A stretch of 64,000 bases of DNA from Paracoccus sp. MA (GTDB taxonomy: Bacteria > Pseudomonadota > Alphaproteobacteria > Rhodobacterales > Rhodobacteraceae), in NCBI RefSeq assembly GCF_020990385.1, contig NZ_CP087599.1, forward strand, positions 607,526-671,525. Reading direction: 5' to 3'. Under the pieces are notes generated by a model. It did no database searches and was not told the DNA's origin. It saw only the letters and a list, made by a program, of their open reading frames with translations. The translations under genes were made by a program, and so were the position numbers. Positions 15,359 to 24,037 of this stretch are shown here, one piece after another (position 1 is the stretch's first letter; every line of letters begins with the position of its first letter).

Positions 15359-16326
15359 TCTGTTGCCCCCGCTCGCATGGGTCGGCGCGCCGAGGGGCTG
15401 ATGCCGAATTGCGCGCGGAAGCTGCGGCTGAAATGGCTGCGGCTGGCAAAGCCGGTCGCCAGCGCGATCTCGGCCAGCGGCAGCCCGGACTGGCTCAGCA
15501 GTTCCCGGGCCTTGTCCAGCCGCAGCCTCCGATAGAACTGCATCACGCTTTCGCCCAGCTGCGCCTGCGCCAGCCGCTCCAGATGCCGGGGCGTCATGTC
15601 GCAAAGCTGGCCCAGATCCTCCAGCCCCAGAGGATCGGCGATATGGCTGGTCATCAGCTCGACCATGGCGACCAGCGCCGGGTGGTGCAGGTCGTATTTG
15701 CGCGCCGGGTCCAGCTGCTGCGGTGCCTCGGCCTCGCGGATGCCGGTATGGATGAACCAGTCGCTGACCGCCCGCGCCAGCCCCGCCCCATGCGCCGAGG
15801 CGATCAGCGCATGCATCATGTCCAAGGGCGCCATGCCGCCCGCGCAGGTGAAGCGGTCGCGGTCGATGACGAACAGCCGCCTTTCAATCAGCGCCTCGGG
15901 CCAGGTCTCGCGCATGGCGTCGAGATGCTGCCAGTGGATGGTGAAGCGCCGCGCCGCCATCACCCCGGCCGCCGCGAGGATCGCCGCCCCGCCCGAGATG
16001 CCGCCAAGCGCCACCCCGCGCCGCGCCAGCCGGCGCACGAAGGCCAGCACCCGCGGATCGCGCTGCGCCAGCGGATCGCCCCCCGCCACCACGAAGAGGA
16101 TGTCCAGAGTCTCGTCGGCGTCGGCCAGCGCGATGGTCTCGAACCCGCCCGCGACCGAGCTGGGCATGAAGCCCCCCTCGGTCGAGACGAATTGCAATTC
16201 GTAAAGCGGCCGGCCGCTCAGCAGGTTCGCCGCGCGCAGCGGCTCGACCGCCGAGGCGGTGGACATCAGCGCGTAATCCGGCAGCAGCAGGAAGCCGTAG
16301 CGGCGGGGGCGGGAATCGGGACGCAT
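15343..16326 (-). CDS. GlxA/GbdR-type AraC-family regulator
   Basis: The 327-residue regulator has an N-terminal DJ-1/PfpI-like (class I amidotransferase-fold) domain (about 10-180, GFLLLPDYALMSTASAVEPL and the nucleophile-elbow-like GGISGGAAILAAAG) and a C-terminal AraC helix-turn-helix pair (about 230-320, LGLEDLGQLCDMTPRHLERL and GFASRSHFSRSFRAQFGISP). Relatives such as GbdR respond to dimethylglycine or glycine betaine and turn on sarcosine-oxidase-type genes. It is divergent from the sarcosine-oxidase-like mgdABCD operon, which is the likely target. Inducer not shown by sequence. Confidence 0.88.
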   Translation of the reverse strand: MRPDSRPRRYGFLLLPDYALMSTASAVEPLRAANLLSGRPLYELQFVSTEGGFMPSSVAGGFETIALADADETLDILFVVAGGDPLAQRDPRVLAFVRRLARRGVALGGISGGAAILAAAGVMAARRFTIHWQHLDAMRETWPEALIERRLFVIDRDRFTCAGGMAPLDMMHALIASAHGAGLARAVSDWFIHTGIREAEAPQQLDPARKYDLHHPALVAMVELMTSHIADPLGLEDLGQLCDMTPRHLERLAQAQLGESVMQFYRRLRLDKARELLSQSGLPLAEIALATGFASRSHFSRSFRAQFGISPSARRPMRAGATENPGG

Positions 16327-16452
16327 GGCAGACCTTGGGCTTTCGCCGCCAGCCTGCCATCCATGTCCGAAACAGGCAAGGCAATGTCCCTTTCGGGCGC
16401 ATCGGCCGGGTCAGGCTGTGCGAGATTCGAATCGACGAAGGAGATTATCGCC

Positions 16453-17703
16453 ATGCATTTCTCGGGCTTGCGGGTCATCAGAGAGGCGCTGACCGGTCAC
16501 AAGGGATGGAAGCCGCTATGGCGCAATCCCGAACCGCAGCCGGCCTATGACTACATCATCGTCGGCGGCGGCGGGCATGGGCTGGCGACGGCCTATTACC
16601 TCGCCAAGACCTTCGGGCGGGCGCGCATCGCCGTGCTGGAGAAAAGCTGGCTGGGCTCGGGCAATATCGGGCGCAACACCACGATCATCCGCTCGAACTA
16701 CCTGCTGCCGGGCAATGAGCCTTTCTACGAATTCTCGATGAAGCTCTGGGAGGGGCTGGAGCAGGAGTTCAACTTCAACGCCATGGTCAGCCAGCGCGGC
16801 ATCCTGAACCTGTGCCATACCGATGCGCAGCGCGATGCCTTCCGCCGGCGCGGCAATGCCATGCTGCTGGCCGGCGCCGATGCCGAACTGCTGGACCGCG
16901 AGCAGGTCCGGGCCATGGCGCCCTTCCTGAACTTCGACAATGCCTGCTTCCCGATCAAGGGCGGGCTGCTGCAGCGCCGGGCCGGGACCGCGCGCCATGA
17001 CGGCGTGGCCTGGGGCTACGCCCGCGGCGCCGACATGCGCGGCGTGGACCTGATCCAGAACTGCGAGGTCACCGGCTTCCGCATCGACGGCGGCCGCATC
17101 AGCGGCGTCGAGACGACACGCGGCTATATCGCCGCCGGCAAGGTCGGCGTGGCGGTTGCGGGCTCGTCCAGCCGGGTCATGGCCATGGCGGGAATGCGGC
17201 TGCCGATCGAAAGCCACGTGCTGCAGGCCTTCGTCTCCGAGGGGCTGAAGCCCACCATCCCGGGGGTCATCACCTTCGGCGCCGGGCATTTCTATGTCAG
17301 CCAGTCCGACAAGGGCGGCCTGGTCTTCGGCGGCGATATCGACGGCTACAATTCCTATGCGCAGCGCGGCAACCTGCCGGTGATCGAGGACGTGGCCGAG
17401 GGCGGCATGGCGCTGATGCCGATGATCGGCCGGGCGCGGCTCTTGCGGGTCTGGGGCGGCATCATGGACATGTCCATGGACGGCAGCCCGATCATCGACC
17501 GCACGCCCGTCGAGGGGCTCTATCTGAATGCCGGCTGGTGTTATGGCGGCTTCAAGGCGACGCCCGCCAGCGGCTATGCCTTCGCCCATCTGCTGGCCAC
17601 CGGCCGCCCGCACGAAACCGCAAGCGCCTATCGCCTGGACCGTTTCGCGCGCGGCTATGTCATCGACGAAAAGGGCGTGGGCGCCCAACCGAACCTGCAT
17701 TGA
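16453..17703 (+). CDS. mgdA: N-methylglutamate dehydrogenase subunit A (sarcosine oxidase beta-like)
   Basis: FAD/FMN subunit of a heterotetrameric N-methylglutamate dehydrogenase, which splits N-methylglutamate to glutamate and methylene-THF. The 416-residue protein has the FAD motif GGGGHG (38-43) and the RHDGVAWGYARG segment (181-192), where H182 matches the histidine that carries covalent FMN in SoxB. Length equals SoxB. GGAG precedes ATG 16453. By sequence alone it could be soxB; the neighbouring mgsABC-gmaS makes mgdA more likely, though dual use on sarcosine is possible. Confidence 0.85.
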   Translation: MHFSGLRVIREALTGHKGWKPLWRNPEPQPAYDYIIVGGGGHGLATAYYLAKTFGRARIAVLEKSWLGSGNIGRNTTIIRSNYLLPGNEPFYEFSMKLWEGLEQEFNFNAMVSQRGILNLCHTDAQRDAFRRRGNAMLLAGADAELLDREQVRAMAPFLNFDNACFPIKGGLLQRRAGTARHDGVAWGYARGADMRGVDLIQNCEVTGFRIDGGRISGVETTRGYIAAGKVGVAVAGSSSRVMAMAGMRLPIESHVLQAFVSEGLKPTIPGVITFGAGHFYVSQSDKGGLVFGGDIDGYNSYAQRGNLPVIEDVAEGGMALMPMIGRARLLRVWGGIMDMSMDGSPIIDRTPVEGLYLNAGWCYGGFKATPASGYAFAHLLATGRPHETASAYRLDRFARGYVIDEKGVGAQPNLH

Positions 17704-17710
17704 GGCCGCC

Positions 17711-17995
17711 ATGCTGATCCCCCATCCCCTTCTTGGCCTGCGCGACGCACAGGAATTCACCTATCTGGGCGATGCCGCGCTGCTGAACCGCCCCGACGGC
17801 ATGGCCGAGGGTGCCGAGGCCGCCTTTGCCGAATACGTCTATCTGCGCGACAACCCGGCCGGCGTGCATCGGGAACTGTGGTTCCACGAGCAGGGCGACC
17901 GCTCCTGGCTGGTCGTGACCCGCGACACCACCACGCACGAGATCCTGGGCGCCGAGCTGGCGCGCGACGTCAAGCTGAAAGGCGGTGCCGCATGA
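17711..17995 (+). CDS. mgdB: N-methylglutamate dehydrogenase subunit B (sarcosine oxidase delta-like), without zinc cysteines
   Basis: The 94-residue protein matches SoxD in length and in the ending (REL.FHEQG.RSWLVVTRDTTTHEI.GAELAR). SoxD proteins normally begin with a Cys-x2-Cys zinc site; here the corresponding stretch reads IPHPLLGLRDAQEF and the whole protein contains no cysteine, so this zinc site cannot form. It lies 7 bp after mgdA and overlaps mgdC by 4 bp (ATGA). It is a small structural subunit of the tetramer. Confidence 0.85.
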   Translation: MLIPHPLLGLRDAQEFTYLGDAALLNRPDGMAEGAEAAFAEYVYLRDNPAGVHRELWFHEQGDRSWLVVTRDTTTHEILGAELARDVKLKGGAA

Positions 17996-20922
17996 CCCGC
18001 CTGACCGGAGGGCTGATCGACCGCGCCCGCAGCCTGCGCTTCACCTTCGACGGCCGGAGCTATTCCGGCCATCCCGGCGACACGCTGGCCTCGGCGCTGC
18101 TGGCCAACGGCGTGCGGCTGATGGGCCGCAGCTTCAAGTATCACCGGCCGCGCGGCGTCTTCTCGGCCGGGTCCGAGGAGCCGAATGCGCTGGTGGAACT
18201 GCGCAGCGGCGCCCGCAAGGAGCCGAACACCCGCGCCACCGTGGCCGAGCTTTACGATGGGCTGGAAGCCGCCAGCCAGAACCATGTCGGGCCGCTGGGC
18301 TTCGACCTGCTGGCGGTGAACGACCTGTTCTCGTCCTTCTTCGCGGCGGGCTTCTATTACAAGACCTTCATGTGGCCGCGCGCCTTCTGGGAAAAGCTCT
18401 ACGAGCCGGCGATCCGCCGGGCGGCGGGCCTGGGCAGCCTGTCGATGCAGCCCGATCCCGATGCCTATGACAAGGGCTTCCTGCATTGCGACCTGCTGGT
18501 CATCGGCGGCGGCGCGGCGGGGCTTTCGGCGGTGCTGACCGCCGGCCGGGCCGGTGCGCGGGTCATCCTGGCCGACGAGGATTTCCGCCTGGGCGGCCGT
18601 CTGCTGGCGGAATCCCACGCGCTGGACGACGCCCCGGCGACCGAATGGGTGGCGCGGGCCGAGGCCGAGCTGGCGGCGCTGCCCAATGTCCGCATCCTGC
18701 GCCGCACCACGGTGTTCGGTGCCTTCGACCACGGCGTCTATGGCGCGGTCGAGCGGGTCGCCGATCACCTGCCCGAACCGGGGCGGCAGGTGCGCCAGAC
18801 GCTCTGGCGGATCACCGCCCGCCGCGCCGTGCTGGCCGCCGGCGCCATCGAGCGGCATATCCCGTTCCGGAACAACGACCGCCCCGGCATCATGCTGGCC
18901 GGCGCCATGCGCGCCTATGCCAACCGCTGGGCGGTCAGCCCGGCGAAGCGCGTGGCGATCTTCACCAACAACGACGACGGCCACCGCACCGCGCTGGATC
19001 TGGCCGCCAAGGGGGTCGAGGTCGCGGCAGTGATCGACAGCCGCCCGGACGCGCGGGCGCAGGGCAATTACCGGCTGGTCCACGGCATGGTCAGCGATGC
19101 CAGGGGCCGTCTGGGCCTGCGCGGGGTCCAGATCGACAGCGACGGCCGCAGGGAATGGCTGGATTGCGGCGCGCTCGGCGTCGCGGGCGGCTGGAACCCG
19201 AATGTGCATCTGGCCTCGCATCACCGCGGCCGCCCGGTCTGGGACGAGGCGCTGCAGGCCTTCGTTCCCGGCGAGGGCGGGCCGCGCGGCCTGATCGCCG
19301 CCGGCGCCGCCAAGGGGCAAGGCAGCACCGCCGCCGCCTTGCGCTCGGGTGCCGAAGCGGCGGCCGAGGCGCTGGCCCAGATCGGCATCGAGGCCCGGCC
19401 CGCCGCGCTGCCGGCGGCCGAGGATGCGCCGGCCGGTCTGTGCCCGCTCTGGCATGTGCCGGGCAAGGGCCGCGCCTGGGTCGATTTCCAGAACGACGTG
19501 ACCGTCAAGGACATCAAGCTGGCGCATCAGGAAAACATGCGCCCGGTCGAGCACCTGAAACGCTGGACCACGCTGGGCATGGCCACCGACCAGGGCAAGA
19601 CCGCCAACGTCACCGCCCTGGCGGTCATGTCGGAACTGACCGGCAAGCCGATCCCGGAAACCGGCACGACGATCTTTCGCCCGCCCTATAGCGGCGTGTC
19701 GCTTTCGGTGCTGGGCGGCGGCGACACGGGGCCGCATTTCCGGCCGCGCCGTCTGACGCCCACGCATGAATGGGCGCGCGCGCAGGGTGCCGTCTTCGTC
19801 GAGGTCGGCCCCTGGATGCGGGCGCAATATTTCCCCCGCCCGGGCGAGGCGCATTGGCGCCAGACCGTGGACCGCGAGGTGCTGGCCACCCGCAAGGGCG
19901 TCGGCATCTGCGACGTGACCACGCTGGGCAAGGTGGACGTGCAGGGGGCGGATGCCGGCGAATTCCTCGACCGGATCTATGCCAATGCCATGAAAAGCCT
20001 CAAGGTCGGCATGGTCCGCTATGGCCTGATGCTGCGCGAGGACGGCACGGCCTGGGACGACGGCACCTGCGCCCGGCTGGCCGAGGATCATTACGTCGTC
20101 ACCACCACCACCGCCCAGGCGGGGCCGGTCTACCGGCAGATGGAATTCGCCCGGCAATGCCTCTGGCCCGAGCTGGACGTGCAGCTGATCTCGACCACCG
20201 ACGCCTGGGCGCAGATCGCCGTGGCCGGTCCCAATGCCCGCCGGCTGCTGGAGCGGATCGTGGACGGGTTCGACCTGTCGAACGAAGCCTTTCCCTTCAT
20301 GGCCTGCGCCGGGTTGACGGTCTGCGGCGGGCTTCGGGCGCGGCTCTTCCGCATCAGCTTCTCGGGCGAGCTGGCCTATGAGATCGCGGTGCCAGCCCGC
20401 TACGGGCAGGCGCTGGTCGAGCGGCTGATGGAGCAGGGCGCCGATCTGGGCGCGACCCCCTACGGCACCGAGGCGCTTGGCGTGATGCGCATCGAAAAGG
20501 GCCATGCCGCCGGCAACGAGCTGAACGGCCAGACCACGGCGCAGATGCTGGGGCTGGGCCGCATGGTCAGCAGCAAGAAGGACGGCATCGGCGCAGTGAT
20601 GTCCCGGCGCGAGGGGCTGGCGGCCGAGACCCGGGTGCTGGTCGGGCTGCAACCCGTCGATCCGGCGCAGACGGTGCTGGCGGGCATGCATCTTTTCGCC
20701 GAAGGCGCGCCGCACCGGACCGAGACCGACCAGGGCTGGATCACCTCGGCCTGCTATTCGCCGCATGTGGGGTCGAGCATCGGGCTGGGCTTTCTGGCCG
20801 ATGGCGGCGCCCGCATGGGCGAGACGGTGATCGCCGCCAACCCGCTGCAAGGCCAGAAGGTGGCCCTGCGCGTCGTCTCGCCGCATTTCGTCGACCCGGA
20901 AGGAGGGCGCCTGCGTGACTGA
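17992..20922 (+). CDS. mgdC: N-methylglutamate dehydrogenase subunit C (sarcosine oxidase alpha-like)
   Basis: Large subunit of 976 residues. From the N-terminus: a ferredoxin-like region (about 10-95), an NAD/FAD-binding Rossmann domain (IGGGAAGLSA, 171-180), a second nucleotide-binding part (VAIFTNNDDGH) and a C-terminal GcvT-like tetrahydrofolate-binding domain (about 590-970, with FSGELAYEIAVPARYG and GTEALGVMRIEKGH). The GcvT domain captures the methyl carbon as methylene-THF, linking the pathway to folD, purU and glyA. Start ATG 17992 overlaps mgdB; its end overlaps mgdD by 8 bp. It could equally be called soxA on sequence alone. Confidence 0.87.
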   Translation: MTRLTGGLIDRARSLRFTFDGRSYSGHPGDTLASALLANGVRLMGRSFKYHRPRGVFSAGSEEPNALVELRSGARKEPNTRATVAELYDGLEAASQNHVGPLGFDLLAVNDLFSSFFAAGFYYKTFMWPRAFWEKLYEPAIRRAAGLGSLSMQPDPDAYDKGFLHCDLLVIGGGAAGLSAVLTAGRAGARVILADEDFRLGGRLLAESHALDDAPATEWVARAEAELAALPNVRILRRTTVFGAFDHGVYGAVERVADHLPEPGRQVRQTLWRITARRAVLAAGAIERHIPFRNNDRPGIMLAGAMRAYANRWAVSPAKRVAIFTNNDDGHRTALDLAAKGVEVAAVIDSRPDARAQGNYRLVHGMVSDARGRLGLRGVQIDSDGRREWLDCGALGVAGGWNPNVHLASHHRGRPVWDEALQAFVPGEGGPRGLIAAGAAKGQGSTAAALRSGAEAAAEALAQIGIEARPAALPAAEDAPAGLCPLWHVPGKGRAWVDFQNDVTVKDIKLAHQENMRPVEHLKRWTTLGMATDQGKTANVTALAVMSELTGKPIPETGTTIFRPPYSGVSLSVLGGGDTGPHFRPRRLTPTHEWARAQGAVFVEVGPWMRAQYFPRPGEAHWRQTVDREVLATRKGVGICDVTTLGKVDVQGADAGEFLDRIYANAMKSLKVGMVRYGLMLREDGTAWDDGTCARLAEDHYVVTTTTAQAGPVYRQMEFARQCLWPELDVQLISTTDAWAQIAVAGPNARRLLERIVDGFDLSNEAFPFMACAGLTVCGGLRARLFRISFSGELAYEIAVPARYGQALVERLMEQGADLGATPYGTEALGVMRIEKGHAAGNELNGQTTAQMLGLGRMVSSKKDGIGAVMSRREGLAAETRVLVGLQPVDPAQTVLAGMHLFAEGAPHRTETDQGWITSACYSPHVGSSIGLGFLADGGARMGETVIAANPLQGQKVALRVVSPHFVDPEGGRLRD

Positions 20923-21481
20923 TCTGGTTCCGATTACCGCTTTGGGCGCCCGCGCCCCCGCCCGGCACGCCTTCGGTGCCCTGACCATCACCGAGAATGC
21001 CGGCCTGGCACTGGCCTCGCTGGCGCTGCGCCGGGATGCCGCGCAGCCCGCGCCGCTGGGCCTGGCGCTGCCGGGGCCGGGCGCCTGGCAGGTGGGGCAG
21101 GGTGTCGCCGCCTTCTGGACCGGCCCCGGCCAATGGATGATCGAGGCCGAGGAGCGCGCCGCCGAGGATTTCGCCGCCGCGCTGGCGGCCGAGGCGCCGG
21201 GCTGCTCGGTCACCGAACAGACCGACGGCTGGACCGCGTTCGAGATCGCCTCGGATCGCGGCGCGGCCCCGATCCGGGCGCTGCTGGAAAAGCTGGTGAA
21301 CATCGACGCTGCGGCCTTCGGGCCGGGCTCGGCCACGCGCACCGGCCTGCATCACATGAGCGTCTTCCTGATCCGCCGGGCCGAGGATCGGCTGGCGGTG
21401 ATCGGCATGCGGTCCCTGGCCGGCGCGCTCTGGCATGCGCTCGGGGAAACCGCCGGGCGCCTGAAGGGAGAAAGGACATGA
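20915..21481 (+). CDS. mgdD: N-methylglutamate dehydrogenase subunit D (sarcosine oxidase gamma-like)
   Basis: A 188-residue SoxG-like subunit with the typical [32 protein letters not shown] and [13 protein letters not shown] stretches. It starts with GTG at 20915, inside the end of mgdC, with a strong AAGGAGGG at 20900-20907; no ATG is better placed. The stop overlaps the folD start (ATGA), so the whole mgdABCD-folD run looks translationally coupled. Confidence 0.85.
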   Translation: MTDLVPITALGARAPARHAFGALTITENAGLALASLALRRDAAQPAPLGLALPGPGAWQVGQGVAAFWTGPGQWMIEAEERAAEDFAAALAAEAPGCSVTEQTDGWTAFEIASDRGAAPIRALLEKLVNIDAAAFGPGSATRTGLHHMSVFLIRRAEDRLAVIGMRSLAGALWHALGETAGRLKGERT

Positions 21482-22386
21482 ACATGGCTGCAAGGAATGG
21501 CGGCGCGATCATCGACGGCAAGGCTTTTGCGGCCGGGGTTCGGGCGCGGGTTGCCGGGCATGTGGGGCGGCTGCAGGCCGCGCACGGGGTGGTTCCGGGC
21601 CTGGCGGTGGTGCTGGTGGGCGAGGATCCGGCCAGCCAGGTCTATGTCAGGAACAAGGGCATCCAGACCCGCGAGGCCGGCATGGCGAGCTTCGAGCACA
21701 AGCTGCCGGCCGAGACCGCGCAGGAGGATCTGCTGGCGCTGATCGAACGGCTGAATGCCGATCCGGCGGTGCACGGCATCCTGGTGCAGCTGCCGCTGCC
21801 CGCGCATATGGACGCCGATGCGGTGATCAACGCCATCGATCCCGCGAAGGACGTGGACGGGTTCCACATCTCGAATGTCGGGCTGCTGGGGACCGGGCAG
21901 AAGAGCATGGTGCCCTGCACGCCCCTGGGCTGCCTGATGCTGCTCCGCGACCGGCTGGGCGATCTTTCCGGGCTGAACGCGGTGGTGGTGGGGCGCTCGA
22001 ACATCGTCGGCAAGCCGATGGCGCAGCTGCTGCTGGGCGACAGCTGCACGGTGACCATCGCGCATTCGCGCACGAAGGACCTGGCCGGCCTGTGCCGGAC
22101 GGCCGACATCCTGGTCGCGGCGGTGGGCCGGCCGCGGATGATCCGCGGCGACTGGATCAGGCCGGGGGCGACGGTGATCGACGTGGGCATCAACCGCATC
22201 GCGGAGGAGGGCCGCTCGCGGCTGGTCGGCGACGTGGATTTCGAGGCTGCCGCGCAGGTCGCCGGCGCCATCACCCCGGTGCCGGGGGGCGTCGGGCCGA
22301 TGACCATCGCCTGCCTGCTGGCGAATACGCTGACCGCCTGCTGCCGGGCCAATGGCTGGCCCGAGCCCGAGGGCCTGACCGCCTGA
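21478..22386 (+). CDS. folD: Methylenetetrahydrofolate dehydrogenase / methenyltetrahydrofolate cyclohydrolase
   Basis: Bifunctional enzyme converting 5,10-methylene-THF to 10-formyl-THF with NADP+. The 302-residue protein has the catalytic Y-x3-K (YVRNK, K60), [23 protein letters not shown] and [10 protein letters not shown]. Here it oxidises the methylene-THF released by Mgd and Tdm/DmmD; the next gene purU removes formate. Start ATG 21478 overlaps mgdD; ATG 21484 is a possible alternative. A 7-bp GC hairpin (22400-22416) follows. Confidence 0.95.
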   Translation: MNMAARNGGAIIDGKAFAAGVRARVAGHVGRLQAAHGVVPGLAVVLVGEDPASQVYVRNKGIQTREAGMASFEHKLPAETAQEDLLALIERLNADPAVHGILVQLPLPAHMDADAVINAIDPAKDVDGFHISNVGLLGTGQKSMVPCTPLGCLMLLRDRLGDLSGLNAVVVGRSNIVGKPMAQLLLGDSCTVTIAHSRTKDLAGLCRTADILVAAVGRPRMIRGDWIRPGATVIDVGINRIAEEGRSRLVGDVDFEAAAQVAGAITPVPGGVGPMTIACLLANTLTACCRANGWPEPEGLTA

Positions 22387-22483
22387 GCGCGCCGCCGGAC
22401 CGGGGCGCTGCCCCGGACCCCGGGATATTTGCACAAGAAAGAAATCAGGGCCTTTGCCCTTAAGCAAGACAGTGGAGAAACCG

Positions 22484-23368
22484 ATGAACAAGTTCTGCCT
22501 GACCGTTGCCTGCGAATCCACGCGCGGCATCGTGGCCGCCATCTCGGGCTTTCTGGCCGAGAATGGCTGCAACATCACCGATTCCAGCCAGTTCGACGAC
22601 CCGCAGACCGGCAAGTTCTTCATGCGCGTCAGCTTCGTCTCCGAGGAGGGCGTGGGGCTGGAGGAATTGCGCGCCGGGCTGGCCGAGCCGGCCAAGCCCT
22701 TCGGCATGGACTATGCCATCCATGACGAGGCCGAGAAGATGAAGGTGGTGATCATGGTCAGCCGCTTCGGGCATTGCCTGAACGACCTTCTGTATCGCTG
22801 GCGCATCGGGGCCTTGCCGATCGACATCGTGGCGGTGATCAGCAATCACATGGACTATCAGAAGGTGGTGGTGAACCACGACATCCCCTTCCACTGCATC
22901 AAGGTCACCAAGGAGAAAAAGCCGCAGGCCGAGGCGCAGCTGATGGCGGTGGTCGAGGATTCCGGCGCCGAGCTGGTGGTGCTGGCGCGCTACATGCAGG
23001 TGCTGTCGGATGCGCTGTGCAAGAAGATGTCGGGGCGGATCATCAACATCCACCATTCCTTCCTGCCGAGCTTCAAGGGCGCCAACCCCTACAAGCAGGC
23101 TTTCGAGCGCGGGGTGAAGCTGATCGGCGCGACCAGCCATTACGTGACCGCGGATCTCGACGAGGGCCCGATCATCGAGCAGGACATCATCCGGGTGACG
23201 CATGCGCAATCGCCCGAGGACTATGTCAGCCTCGGCCGCGACGTGGAAAGCCAGGTTCTGGCCCGCGCCATCCACGCCCATATCCACCGCCGGGTGTTCC
23301 TCAACGGCAACAAGACCGTCGTCTTCCCGGCGTCTCCGGGAAGCTATTCCAGCGAGAGAATGGGCTGA
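22484..23368 (+). CDS. purU: Formyltetrahydrofolate deformylase
   Basis: Hydrolyses 10-formyl-THF to formate and THF, regenerating the C1 carrier and feeding formate oxidation. The 294-residue protein has an N-terminal ACT domain (about 5-80) and a formyltransferase-fold hydrolase domain with the N-H-D triad N188, H190 and D226 (INIHHSFLPSF, DLDEGPIIEQD). GTGGAG precedes ATG 22484. Together with folD it forms the outlet of methylene-THF to formate that roseobacters and Paracoccus relatives use when no formate-THF ligase is present; no ligase gene is in this window. Confidence 0.95.
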   Translation: MNKFCLTVACESTRGIVAAISGFLAENGCNITDSSQFDDPQTGKFFMRVSFVSEEGVGLEELRAGLAEPAKPFGMDYAIHDEAEKMKVVIMVSRFGHCLNDLLYRWRIGALPIDIVAVISNHMDYQKVVVNHDIPFHCIKVTKEKKPQAEAQLMAVVEDSGAELVVLARYMQVLSDALCKKMSGRIINIHHSFLPSFKGANPYKQAFERGVKLIGATSHYVTADLDEGPIIEQDIIRVTHAQSPEDYVSLGRDVESQVLARAIHAHIHRRVFLNGNKTVVFPASPGSYSSERMG

Positions 23369-23410
23369 CCGCTTCGTCAGGGCCCGCTTATTGCACCCTG
23401 TCCCTGACGG

Positions 23411-23469
23411 GCATGGGGCCTCTGCCAGCCATGCCGGCGCAGCGACTGCCAAGGTCGCCGTGCCGGCAT
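23411..23469 (+). terminator. Overlapping hairpins and probable terminator after purU
   Basis: Hairpin 1 pairs GCATGG (23411-23416) with CCATGC (23429-23434). Hairpin 2 pairs ATGCCGGC (23431-23438) with GCCGGCAT (23462-23469) and has an inner GCGAC/GTCGC stem; it is followed by GCGTTTCATTTTC. The two share 23431-23434 and cannot form together. Termination is likely; a regulatory switch is only possible. Confidence 0.5.
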
Positions 23470-23715
23470 GCGTTTCATTTTCGGATTGAGGGCTGCCCGT
23501 CGCCGAAGGGATCGGCTCGGGGATCGTGCCACCGAAGGCGGGACTCATCGGATTGATTCGCCCCTCCTGGCCCTCTCGGATTTTCCCGCCCGCGCAGATC
23601 GGGGCTTGCAGTTCTATCGGAGGTCCTTGCTCTTTGCCGGCCCGTAGGCACTGGCCATCATCTGCCCGAAAGATGGCCGCTTCTGCCGGCATTTGTGCAG
23701 AAAAATACCCAAAAC

Positions 23716-23733
23716 ATTCCTGCTAAGAAAAAT
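23716..23733 (+). promoter_or_regulatory. Shared 18-bp AT-rich element, dmmD copy
   Basis: ATTCCTGCTAAGAAAAAT, 15 of 18 positions equal to the tmm element (223-240). It is followed by AATTGCTTTTTAAGC. It lies 304 bp upstream of the dmmD ATG, implying a long leader if the promoter is here. Confidence 0.5.
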
Positions 23734-24037
23734 AATTGCTTTTTAAGCGATATCCGGGTTGAATGGAATCAACAAGCGAGCGGATGCAAAACCGGTCCGA
23801 TCAACAACAGGTGGTTCATGGGTCGACGCTCCGTCCGGAGCTTGGCCCCCGCGGATGGGCAGGCTTTCCCCCGTTCATCCGGGCATCGCCAGACGTGCCG
23901 CCGGTCAGGCGCTGCGTCTGCCGCAGGATGCCTGCCGCCGGCCGCCTGGTCGGGCCGCTTGCAGCCTCTCGCTGCCACAGATGCCATGGTCCGCCCGGGG
24001 CGGATCATGGAACGGATGCCAACGAGGAGGAATTTTC

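Larger units (their letters stand above)
23369..24037. other. 669-bp intergenic region between purU and dmmD
   Basis: No credible gene is seen; frames here are arginine/proline-rich shadows without homology I recognise. It holds a purU 3' hairpin pair (23411-23469), an AT-rich promoter patch with the shared 18-bp element (23716-23733), then about 300 bp of GC-rich leader up to a GAGGAGG Shine-Dalgarno (24024-24030). Confidence 0.5.

Noticed and set aside
16453..21481. Naming the four-gene run soxBDAG (sarcosine oxidase)
   Set aside because: Sequence similarity alone allows it, but the adjacent mgsABC-gmaS and the Cys-free delta subunit favour N-methylglutamate dehydrogenase mgdABCD; activity on sarcosine is not excluded.
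23480..23570. Possible glycine riboswitch, because CGCCGAAGGG and CACCGAAGGCGGG resemble its conserved tips
   Set aside because: The order and partner elements (GGAGAG stem before each tip, linker and second aptamer) are not present on either strand, and the distance to dmmD is too large.
22460..23692. A 410-codon minus-strand frame covering purU and part of the following gap
   Set aside because: Most of it is antisense to purU, and the remainder (23369-23692) shows no motif, no good ribosome-binding site and low-complexity composition.
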